Below are positions 1-6,993 of a stretch of DNA of 11,296 nt, piece after piece. This DNA is from Opitutus sp. GAS368 (GTDB taxonomy: Bacteria; Verrucomicrobiota; Verrucomicrobiae; Opitutales; UBA953). Positions within the stretch are counted from its first letter, which is position 1; every line of letters starts with the position of its first letter. Location: positions 1-11,296 of the forward strand of contig CALQQQ010000014.1 of assembly GCA_943332745.1 (NCBI GenBank), read 5' to 3'. The position numbers were made by a program, and so were the translations under genes. The notes below the pieces were generated by a model. It saw nothing but the letters and a program-made list of their open reading frames with translations. It did no database searches and was not told where the DNA came from.

Positions 1-702
1 GTAGATACTGAAGGGGTCGCCCCGGCGCCAATCGAAGGCGCGCGATAGGACGATTTTCTCGAACGAACCTTCCTTGATCAGCTCGGTGGCCCGGCTGACG
101 GCTGAAGAAAACCACGATCCACCGACTTCCGAAAGGACGGTCGGGACAGGGGCCCGAGGGGGCGGAGGATTCGATCTGTAGATGAACTTACGGAAACTTT
201 CCGCCCGGATGGCCAGGCGGGCGGCGCAGCCTGGCCCGGATGGTTCGCAGAGTGTGACGGTCGTCAGGCCGTCTTCGCTGATGACCTGCCAGCCGGGGAG
301 GAAGAGTTTGGCCGCGGCGCCATCAGTAGCGTTGCCGGGATAGAAGGGGAATGTCGCGATGATGCGTGGGCGCGGACCGACGCAGGTCAGGCTAGCATCG
401 ATTTCTCGAAGCCATCGGTCGGCGTCGACGAAGCGCTGTTCGCCGCGTCCAGCCCATAGGCGCAGTGGCGAGCCGGCCGCATGGGAACGTTTTCGTGACG
501 GATTCTCGAAGTAGCCGCGGGGGGCGGGTTCATCCAGGGTTTCCAGGACGGCCAGCGGGTCGAGTTCAGGCGCTGGAAAGGTGTAACTGACAAAACCTTC
601 ACCACCGGCACGTTTTTCAGCGTCGGCCAGCAAGGTAACTTCGTCGATGGTCTTGACGGAATTCACAGCGGTGAAGGTAAGGTCTCCGCGGGAATTGTCC
701 AA
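1..702 (-). CDS. menF: Isochorismate synthase-like chorismate-binding enzyme, N-terminal part (cut by window edge)
   Basis: Translating the minus strand from 702 to 1 gives 234 codons without a stop. The enzyme would convert chorismate to isochorismate, the first step of menaquinone synthesis, in the cytosol. Near the window edge is the segment ATELIKEGSFEKIVLSRAF, the signature entering the chorismate-binding fold shared by MenF, EntC, TrpE and PabB. The preceding part (SPLRLWAGRGEQRFVDAD, then ATFPFYPG) matches the layout of MenF-type N-terminal regions better than TrpE. The catalytic C-terminal half is outside the window, so EntC/DhbC or PabB types cannot be excluded. The codon just upstream is the metG stop TGA in the same frame, so the start must be TTG at 702-700 or a later codon such as GTG at 666-664. 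Neither has a strong ribosome-binding site. Placement directly after metG implies co-transcription. Confidence is good for the superfamily and moderate for MenF. Confidence 0.75.
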   Translation of the reverse strand, partial: MDNSRGDLTFTAVNSVKTIDEVTLLADAEKRAGGEGFVSYTFPAPELDPLAVLETLDEPAPRGYFENPSRKRSHAAGSPLRLWAGRGEQRFVDADRWLREIDASLTCVGPRPRIIATFPFYPGNATDGAAAKLFLPGWQVISEDGLTTVTLCEPSGPGCAARLAIRAESFRKFIYRSNPPPPRAPVPTVLSEVGGSWFSSAVSRATELIKEGSFEKIVLSRAFDWRRGDPFSIY

Positions 703-2325
703 TCAGGCCGTCGGAGTTTCCGCGGGAGCCTCGATCGGCGGGAAAAGGATGCACTTTTCGGCGACCTTTGAGCCCGTGCAGGCCGCGGACCACGTCAGCT
801 GGCCTTCGAAATGGGTGGCGACGGGGCGTCCGATGTTGACCAGCAGCTTTTCGCAGGTGGCCGGCATCACTGGAGTGAGGATTGTGCCGACCAAGCGAAG
901 GCCTTCCGCAACATGCGCGAGGCAGGAATCGAGGCGTGTGCGATCGGCGGCGTCAGCAGACTTGGCGAGTTTCCAAGGTGCGCGGGCCTCGATGTAGGCG
1001 TTCATGGCGCTAATGAACACCCAGAGGGCTTCGAGGGCGTGACTGACCTGGTAATCAGCAAACGCTTCATCGTACTTCTTGATTGAATCGCTCCAGAGCT
1101 GACGAAGGTTCTTTTCGAGGTCTTCATCGGCCGCGGCGGCGGGGATTGCACCCGCATAGTTGCGGCCGACCATGTTGAGGAGGCGATTGACGAGATTGCC
1201 GAGATTGTTGCCGAGGTCCGCCTTGTAGCGGTTCTCGAAAGTGGTCGTCGAGAAGTCTGCGTCCTGCCCGACGACCATCTCGCGGCACAGGTAGAAGCGG
1301 AAAGCGTCGGCACCATGGGAGGCAGCGAAACCGAGGGTGTTTGTCGCGTTGCCGGAACTCTTGGACGCCTTCTGGTTATTGACGGTCCACCAACCGTGGA
1401 CGAGTAGCTGGCGTGGCGGCTCGATGCCGAGGGCCTTGAGCATGCAGGGCCAGTAGACGGCGTGGGGCGGCGACAGGATGTCCTTGCCGATGACGTGGAC
1501 GTCGGCGGGCCAAAGGCCTTTATCAACTACGGCAGAGTAGTAGTTGGTCAGCGCATCGAACCAGACGTAGGTGACAAAGGCCGTGTCGAAAGGGAGCTCG
1601 ATTCCCCAGGTCAGGCGGGATTTCGGACGCGAGATGCAGAGGTCATTCATCGGCTCCTTGAGGAACTCGAGGACTTGGTTCTGGCGGAAGCGCGGCGTGA
1701 TGAAGTCCGGGTGCGACTTGATGTGTTCGACGAGCCAGGGCTGGAATTGCGAAAGCTTGAAGTAATAGTTCTCCTCCGTCGTCTGTGTGACCTCGCCGTA
1801 GATCTCTGGCCAGGACCCGTCCGGGTCGCGATCCTTGTCGGTCAGGAACTGTTCCTGGCGGGTGGAGTACCAGTCGGTCTTCTGTCCCTTATAGATCAGG
1901 CCTTGATCGAAGAGCTGCTGCAGGAACTGCTGCACGACCTTCTTGTGACGCGGTTCGGTCGTACGAATGTAATCATCGTTCGAAATATTAAGGTCGCCGA
2001 GCATGCCCTTGAAGACCCCGGCAATCTCATCGACAAGAATCTGGGGCTCGACACCACGCTTGAGGGCCGTCTGCTGGACCTTCTGGCCATGCTCGTCCAG
2101 GCCCGTGAGGAAGTGTACCTTGCGGCCGCTCATGCGCATGTGGCGAGAGATCACGTCGGAGAGGACTTTCTCGTAGGCATGGCCAAGGTGCGGCGAGCCA
2201 TTGGCGTAGTCGATGGCCGTGGTGATGTAGAACGGACTGGGCCTGAAAAGATACCCTAGGAATAGGGCACGGAAACGGCCTAGGACAACCCCGAAGGCTG
2301 GACGGACGGGTAAACCCGACCTCAG
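703..2325 (-). CDS. metG: Methionyl-tRNA synthetase, short form without C-terminal tRNA-binding domain
   Basis: This class I synthetase charges tRNA-Met with methionine in the cytosol. The conserved N-terminus FYITTAIDYANGSPHLGH starts at 2232, with the HIGH-type motif (HLGH) at 2179-2190. The KMSKS loop reads KASKS at 1357-1371. REMVVGQDADFS and NNLGNLVNRLLNM mark the end of the catalytic core and the anticodon-binding helices. From the FYITT motif to the stop is 509 residues, the usual size for forms without the EMAP-like dimerisation domain. The zinc-knuckle region (around WYSTRQEQFL) has no cysteines, so it is a zinc-free variant. The start is unclear. No ATG, GTG or TTG exists in frame between the upstream gene's stop and the motif. 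The options are CTG at 2325-2323, overlapping that stop (used here), or TTG at 2451-2449, which overlaps the upstream gene by 130 bases. The function is secure; the start is not. Confidence 0.93.
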   Translation of the reverse strand: MRSGLPVRPAFGVVLGRFRALFLGYLFRPSPFYITTAIDYANGSPHLGHAYEKVLSDVISRHMRMSGRKVHFLTGLDEHGQKVQQTALKRGVEPQILVDEIAGVFKGMLGDLNISNDDYIRTTEPRHKKVVQQFLQQLFDQGLIYKGQKTDWYSTRQEQFLTDKDRDPDGSWPEIYGEVTQTTEENYYFKLSQFQPWLVEHIKSHPDFITPRFRQNQVLEFLKEPMNDLCISRPKSRLTWGIELPFDTAFVTYVWFDALTNYYSAVVDKGLWPADVHVIGKDILSPPHAVYWPCMLKALGIEPPRQLLVHGWWTVNNQKASKSSGNATNTLGFAASHGADAFRFYLCREMVVGQDADFSTTTFENRYKADLGNNLGNLVNRLLNMVGRNYAGAIPAAAADEDLEKNLRQLWSDSIKKYDEAFADYQVSHALEALWVFISAMNAYIEARAPWKLAKSADAADRTRLDSCLAHVAEGLRLVGTILTPVMPATCEKLLVNIGRPVATHFEGQLTWSAACTGSKVAEKCILFPPIEAPAETPTA

Positions 2326-4106
2326 ACCGCGTCCCCGGCCCGCACGATGTGGGGCTGGTAGGCGATTTCGAAGGCGTAGGTCATGCCGGCACGCAACGGC
2401 ATCGACTTGTCTCGCTGCAGGGTCTGGTAGAAGTGTACCTTGCCCCAGCAAGTACGGTGCTTGGGGCTATCGCTCACGACTTTGGTCTCGGCCCAGGTAG
2501 CGTGGAAATCGTCCTTGATTACTTCGCAGCGATGGGACTCGGCGCCGAGCACCAGGGAGTTACCTGGAGTCATGCGCGAATGCGTGGCGGCAATTGGTAG
2601 CACGAGGCGGAAATCCTCGAGCATGACAGCGGACTTGGCCGTCAGGGTATAGCGGGCGACAATGCGTCCTCCGTTAAATTCCCAGTCCACCTTCAAGGAG
2701 GCGATGTTGGTGGAGACCTTCTCGTCGCGGTCGATTAGGTCAGGCTGGTCGTAACGGAAGTGGTAAGTGCCAGCCTTGGTGCCCATGGCGACCTGGGCGT
2801 TTTTTCCGTAGAAGGACGGTGTGTAGACCTTGCCGGCGATAGTAAATTCAGGAATGAACGGGCTGGTCTGCTGGTTCGACGGCCAATCGAAGACGCCCGG
2901 CATGTGCGGGAAGGCTAGGGAGTCGGAGAAGCGATGCGAACCGGAAGACACCAATGGCAGGATGATGTGCAGGCCAGAAGTCGGATCTTGATAGGAGAGC
3001 AGGCCCTGTTCCTTGCGCGGGGACTTATCGAAAGAGAAGAAACGACAAACGGCCAGACGGTTAGCGGGTTTGACGACTTCGAGGTCGCCGCCGATGGTCT
3101 TGGCGAGACGCGACCACTGGGAGAGATAGCGCGCAGCGTCAAAATTAGCCATGCGGGTCGTATGGCCCGGGATGGTGTCGCGCTCGGCATCGCGGACGAT
3201 GATCAGGCCGTGTTCGGCGTCGAAGAAAGTCGTGAAGAAATTGGCGTAAAGACGACGCACGAGGTCACGGGCGAGGGCTTCCTTATCGACCGGCACCCAG
3301 CGGTCGCGCAGGGCCTGAAGGAGCAAGGTGATGCAGTGCATCTGGCCGTAGGCACCGATGCCGCGTCCGTAGGACCAGCCCAGCCCGTCTTCGCGGACGG
3401 TGTCCATGATGACGCGGATGTATTTCTCGGCCAGCGAGCGCAGCTTCGGCAGTTTGGAATCGCGCAGCTGGATGTTGGCGTGGAGCTGAAGTGACTGACG
3501 GATGAAAATCAGGGAGACGACGCCGTACAAGTCGAAGGCGCCGCCGAAGTTATCGGCATGAGAGGCCTTAGAAGCTTCGTCATGGAAGCCGCCCGTAGAA
3601 GACGCCGCGATGCGATCCATGAAGCGATCGACCAGCGGGCCGGTCTCGTCTTTCTTGGTCAGGCCGAAGGAAAAGCGGCAGACGGCCTTGGCAATGTCAA
3701 AGGCTTGGACGTGGTCATGATGGTCGTGCTCGATGGCGAGACGCTCGTCGATGAGGGCGCGGGTGGCTTCGTCGAGGATTTCCCAGACCGGGTTACGTTC
3801 ACGGGTCGGACCGAACGCGAGGAGGCCGAGGCAGGCGAAGGCCATGCCATTATCAGAGCCTTTACTGATGCGAACCTGGGCGGTAATCGTCCGGGCGACA
3901 ATCTCTGCGATATTCTGACGATCGAGTTGGAGTTCCCCGGTGGCGCGGAAGTATTCCCCGAAGGCTAGGGCGGCGTGGCCGGGCTCATCGGCCCGAGAAA
4001 CTTCCCCTTCGACGGGCACGACCGTGCCATCGGCTGAAAGGGAGTTGAAGTTGAGTTTGAGAAGGGCCTTGGTCTGGTCCAGGCACTGACTCGCGAAATT
4101 CTGCAT
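2322..4106 (-). CDS. Large cytosolic protein of unknown function, possibly an alpha/alpha-toroid carbohydrate-active enzyme
   Basis: The ATG at 4106-4104 gives 594 residues with no signal peptide, so the protein is probably cytosolic. I do not recognise it with certainty. Its first two thirds are alpha-helical in character, with aromatic and glycine-rich loops such as DEPGHAALAFGEYF near the N-terminus and GLGWSYGRGIGAYGQ at residues 241-255. The last third (from about residue 430) is beta-rich, for example VDWEFNGGRIVARYTLTAK. A helical toroid followed by a beta-sandwich is the layout of heparinase II/III-like and other polysaccharide lyases and of some unsaturated-glycan hydrolases, so a role in processing imported oligosaccharides is possible. 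This is architectural inference, not a motif match. Its stop TGA (2324-2322) overlaps the possible CTG start of metG, so the two are probably co-transcribed. There is no clear Shine-Dalgarno sequence before the ATG. The reading frame is secure; the function is weakly supported. Confidence 0.85.
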   Translation of the reverse strand: MQNFASQCLDQTKALLKLNFNSLSADGTVVPVEGEVSRADEPGHAALAFGEYFRATGELQLDRQNIAEIVARTITAQVRISKGSDNGMAFACLGLLAFGPTRERNPVWEILDEATRALIDERLAIEHDHHDHVQAFDIAKAVCRFSFGLTKKDETGPLVDRFMDRIAASSTGGFHDEASKASHADNFGGAFDLYGVVSLIFIRQSLQLHANIQLRDSKLPKLRSLAEKYIRVIMDTVREDGLGWSYGRGIGAYGQMHCITLLLQALRDRWVPVDKEALARDLVRRLYANFFTTFFDAEHGLIIVRDAERDTIPGHTTRMANFDAARYLSQWSRLAKTIGGDLEVVKPANRLAVCRFFSFDKSPRKEQGLLSYQDPTSGLHIILPLVSSGSHRFSDSLAFPHMPGVFDWPSNQQTSPFIPEFTIAGKVYTPSFYGKNAQVAMGTKAGTYHFRYDQPDLIDRDEKVSTNIASLKVDWEFNGGRIVARYTLTAKSAVMLEDFRLVLPIAATHSRMTPGNSLVLGAESHRCEVIKDDFHATWAETKVVSDSPKHRTCWGKVHFYQTLQRDKSMPLRAGMTYAFEIAYQPHIVRAGDAV

Positions 4107-4215
4107 GCGAAAGGTTGGGATTGGGGCAGGGCTCCCCCCCAGTCAACGCATCATCGTAAAAAAATCGTTATTTCGCCGTCCCCATCGACCTCATGAGCTC
4201 AAGCGAACCCCAACC
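4107..4215. other. 109-base intergenic gap between two gene groups
   Basis: This is the widest gap in the left part of the window and probably separates two transcription units. Read on the minus strand it contains two overlapping 8-base palindromes (CTCATGAG and TGAGCTCA, near 4191-4200), a run of seven T (near 4157-4163), the hexamer TTGACT (4146-4141) and then seven G. TTGACT resembles a sigma-70 -35 box, but the sequence 17 bases downstream (CAATCC) is a poor -10 box. The T run is not preceded by a convincing GC-rich stem, so I do not call a terminator. A promoter for the downstream group is likely from the layout, but its position is not established. Confidence 0.35.
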
Positions 4216-4746
4216 TCAGGCCTCAAAGACGACTTCAACCGGGCACTCGGAAAGCCTCGATAAGAGCCTCCCGTGGGCCTTTAGGGGCCACCAACGGTAG
4301 AGGTGGATGTCGATAGGCTTCCAGAGGCCGACCCACCCGCAGATCATTAGGCCCTCGCGAACGAATTCTGACCATTGGGAGTCGCTAGGGATCAGGTCGC
4401 GCAGGACTAGGGTGGCCGCCAAGAAAAGAAGGCCAATCAGCAGTGAAGTCCGACCTTCGCGGAAGAGCTCGCCGAGATCACGACGGGCGATGCGAGCGCG
4501 ATATTCAAAATAATGCTGAATCGACTCTTTGACCTGCAGGGCAGAATCGGAGTCTTCGGGCTGCAGCAGTACGATACGGATGCGGAGGTCCGAATCCCTT
4601 TCATGTTCGCGCGCCCAGCTGAGGATGAACTCTTCGGCGTCATGGTCCAGGTCGCGTTCATGGAAGGGCGACGGGTCCATCGTATTAAAAAGCTGACCGA
4701 CGTTGTTGAGCCTGAGTTCAATTAGGCCGGGTATGGGTTCGCTCAT
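4216..4746 (-). CDS. Conserved small membrane protein of unknown function, two predicted transmembrane helices
   Basis: The protein has 176 residues and starts at ATG 4746-4744, two bases after the TGA of the S9 peptidase gene, so translational coupling is likely. The N-terminal soluble part carries the segment LFNTMDPSPFHERDLDHDAE (residues 19-38). I recognise this as the hallmark of an uncharacterised family found in many Gram-negative bacteria. After an amphipathic, arginine-rich stretch (about residues 73-99) come two hydrophobic segments, at about 101-119 and 130-150, separated by a short acidic loop. The arginine-rich approach to the first helix suggests that both termini are cytoplasmic. 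A short soluble tail ends in the motif ECPVEVVFEA. No catalytic residues can be named. It is probably an inner-membrane protein. The peptidase linkage may be a local arrangement, not a functional partnership. The gene is secure; the role is unknown. Confidence 0.88.
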   Translation of the reverse strand: MSEPIPGLIELRLNNVGQLFNTMDPSPFHERDLDHDAEEFILSWAREHERDSDLRIRIVLLQPEDSDSALQVKESIQHYFEYRARIARRDLGELFREGRTSLLIGLLFLAATLVLRDLIPSDSQWSEFVREGLMICGWVGLWKPIDIHLYRWWPLKAHGRLLSRLSECPVEVVFEA

Positions 4747-4748
4747 AT

Positions 4749-6947
4749 TCAGAGGGGGAGGGGCTGGCCGAGGGCGGACTCGAAGAAGAGTGCTCGCTTC
4801 GAGCGCATCTCTTTCGATTCACCGGCGCCATGGTTGGCGCCTGGGACGATATGGAATTCAATCTGATCCTTCTTGCCGGCGGCGAGCAAGGCATCACGGA
4901 AATCATAGCTGCACTTCACGTCGACGTTGGTGTCGGCTTCGCCGACGGAAAGAAAGAGACGACCCCGGAGGTTGCTCGCGTAGCGGGCGCAGGAGTTCTC
5001 TTCATACCACGGACCGACGGGATAGCCGAGCCACTGCTCGTTCCACCAAAGCTTATCAATGCGATTGTCGTAGCAGCCGCAGTCGGCGGCGCCGGCCTTA
5101 TAGAATTCGCCATGCAGGAGCACCGCATGCGCGGTGTTCTGTCCGCCGGCTGAACCGCCGAAGATGCCGACCCGCGAGAGATCCATGTTTGGTTCGATCT
5201 TGGCGAGGGCCTTCATCCAGGCGATGCGGTCGGGGAAGCCGCCGTCCTTGAGATTCCGCCAGCTAACCTGATGAAACTCCTTGCCACGGTTGTTCGTGCC
5301 TCGGCCGTCCATCTGGACGACATAGAATCCGCGCATGGACAGCTCCCGGTGGTTGCCATGCCACCAGTTGAAGGAGCGCGGTGCAAAGGATCCATGAGGG
5401 CCAGCGTAGATATTCTCGATGACGGGGTACTTCTTCTTCGGGTCGAACGGGTGGGGCCGGGTGACCACGCCCCAGATGTCAAACTTGCCGTCTCGGTCCT
5501 TGGCGACGAAGGGCATGGCGGGCGTCCAGCCGGCCTTCTTGAGAGCCGTCGTGTCGCCAGCTCCCAGCGTCGCGATAGTCCGGCCGTCGAGGGCGCTGCG
5601 CAGGCTGTAGTGATGCGGCAGGTCGACCCGCGATGCGACATCGATGAGCGTACGACGGTCCGGCGAGAAGGTGACCTCGTGGTGGCCGTCCGATGGCGTC
5701 AAGTCGACGATGCTCTTGCCGTCCAGGCTGACGCGACAGACGTGTTGATGATAAGGGTTCTCGCCGGGATTACGGCCCAAGGCGCTGACGAACGCATAGC
5801 CGGTGGCAGCATCCAGATGCAGAACTTGCTTCATGACCCATGATCCGCTGGTGATCGGATGAAGCGTCGAACCGGTGCGAAGGTCGACCGCATAAAGATG
5901 GAGCCAGCCGGTGCGCTCCGAGCTCCAGACGGTCCGATCTTCAGATAAGTCATGACGATACCGAGCGTTGAAGGTGTAAACGAACTTAGGGTCCTCCTCG
6001 GCGAGCAGCTTCCGCCAAGCGCGCTTACGCGTATCATATTCGATGATGCCATGGCCGGTGAAGCCTCGGCGGGTATATTCCGAGCGGAGTAAGGTGCCAT
6101 CGGCGGACCAATCCAGTCGGTCGGTCGCGTATGCTTTTGGTAATGTTTCAGGGCTGGGTGCGACGCCACTTCGCCCGGCGACGCTAAAGACCCAAGGCGT
6201 CCTCTCCGTCCGTTCATCGCCAGGCTTGTCGTAGTCGATATCCTTCTTGGTGCCCTTTAGCGAATCGACGACCGTATATCGCCGGACGTTGGCCTTACGT
6301 TCTCGCCAAAGCGCGAAGTGTTTACCATCGGGTGACCAAATGATGGGACCGATGAAGGCGTCCTTTCCGTCCACGCCGTCCTTGGTCAGGGCAATCTCGG
6401 CTGCATCGGGCTTAAGGGGTTTCAAGATGACGTTACCTTCGCGTAGCTCCACGCGAACGGCGCCATCCGGTGAGGTTGTTCCGTTGCGGCCGGAAGACAC
6501 CATGTGGCTATTACTGTTAAGCGGCGTCGGTGCCTTAGGCGTGGCTAGTTTGGAGACGGTGAGTTTTCCGTCCGACCCCAGGCTCCAGGCTGCCTTCGCT
6601 GACTCGAGCCGAAGGCCTCCTCCCATCATCGGGATAATGCGTTCGAACGGCCAGCTCTGTGCGGTGACCTTCTTCCCGGTGAGGGTGGACAAGTCGGCGA
6701 TCAGTTTCGGGGTGTCGAAGGCGGGGCTGATTTGTCCCGTGACGCAGTCCACAAGTCGCCACGACATCCCCGCCGGTTCGTTCCAGCCAAAGGCCAGGGT
6801 CTTGCCATCCTCCGACCATTGAGGGGCTTCGACCTTGGTGCGAGGGGACTGCCAATACCAGCTGTCATACTGTTTCTGCCAGTCGGTGACTAGATCGGAC
6901 TGGGCGAAGACGGCCAGGGGGGCCAGCAGCAGGAGTCGGAGCAGCAT
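4749..6947 (-). CDS. Exported S9-family serine peptidase (prolyl oligopeptidase / dipeptidyl peptidase IV type)
   Basis: The protein has 732 residues. The ATG at 6947-6945 is chosen because it places a typical signal peptide (MLLRLLLLAPLAVFAQS) at the N-terminus; the frame is open upstream to 7109, but that extension overlaps the neighbour and looks non-coding. Residues of about 30-470 form WD/PD-like blades (WSEDGKTLAFGW, IWSPDGKHFALW, LDWSADGTLLRS), the DPP-IV-type propeller. The C-terminal alpha/beta hydrolase domain carries a full triad: Ser599 in GIFGGSAGGQ, Asp672 in VGEADTNVD and His706 in GANHGAGES. The spacing is close to that of DPP-IV. It likely cleaves short peptides from their N-termini, often after proline, in the periplasm or at the cell surface. 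The exact specificity cannot be read from the sequence. It lies 46 bases after the haem-protein stop and probably shares its transcript. Confidence 0.93.
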   Translation of the reverse strand: MLLRLLLLAPLAVFAQSDLVTDWQKQYDSWYWQSPRTKVEAPQWSEDGKTLAFGWNEPAGMSWRLVDCVTGQISPAFDTPKLIADLSTLTGKKVTAQSWPFERIIPMMGGGLRLESAKAAWSLGSDGKLTVSKLATPKAPTPLNSNSHMVSSGRNGTTSPDGAVRVELREGNVILKPLKPDAAEIALTKDGVDGKDAFIGPIIWSPDGKHFALWRERKANVRRYTVVDSLKGTKKDIDYDKPGDERTERTPWVFSVAGRSGVAPSPETLPKAYATDRLDWSADGTLLRSEYTRRGFTGHGIIEYDTRKRAWRKLLAEEDPKFVYTFNARYRHDLSEDRTVWSSERTGWLHLYAVDLRTGSTLHPITSGSWVMKQVLHLDAATGYAFVSALGRNPGENPYHQHVCRVSLDGKSIVDLTPSDGHHEVTFSPDRRTLIDVASRVDLPHHYSLRSALDGRTIATLGAGDTTALKKAGWTPAMPFVAKDRDGKFDIWGVVTRPHPFDPKKKYPVIENIYAGPHGSFAPRSFNWWHGNHRELSMRGFYVVQMDGRGTNNRGKEFHQVSWRNLKDGGFPDRIAWMKALAKIEPNMDLSRVGIFGGSAGGQNTAHAVLLHGEFYKAGAADCGCYDNRIDKLWWNEQWLGYPVGPWYEENSCARYASNLRGRLFLSVGEADTNVDVKCSYDFRDALLAAGKKDQIEFHIVPGANHGAGESKEMRSKRALFFESALGQPLPL

Positions 6948-6993
6948 GCAGATGTTGTTGCTCGTTACCGTCGTCGACTCAACACCGCATCGG

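Noticed and set aside
387..611. A 74-codon minus-strand frame starting with GTG
   Set aside because: It overlaps the chorismate-enzyme frame in a different phase and its translation is low-complexity. The longer frame running from 702 to the edge has recognisable motifs.
1462..2259. A 265-codon open frame on the plus strand
   Set aside because: It is antisense to metG, whose conserved motifs run through the same bases. The translation has no recognisable domain and reflects the codon bias of a GC-rich gene on the other strand.
4141..4170. Possible rho-independent terminator near the run of seven T
   Set aside because: No stable GC-rich stem directly precedes the T run; the nearby palindromes are short and too far upstream.
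6948..6993. Promoter or terminator between the haem protein and peptidase genes
   Set aside because: The 46-base gap has only a GTCGAC palindrome and no stem-loop with a T run or clear -35/-10 pair.
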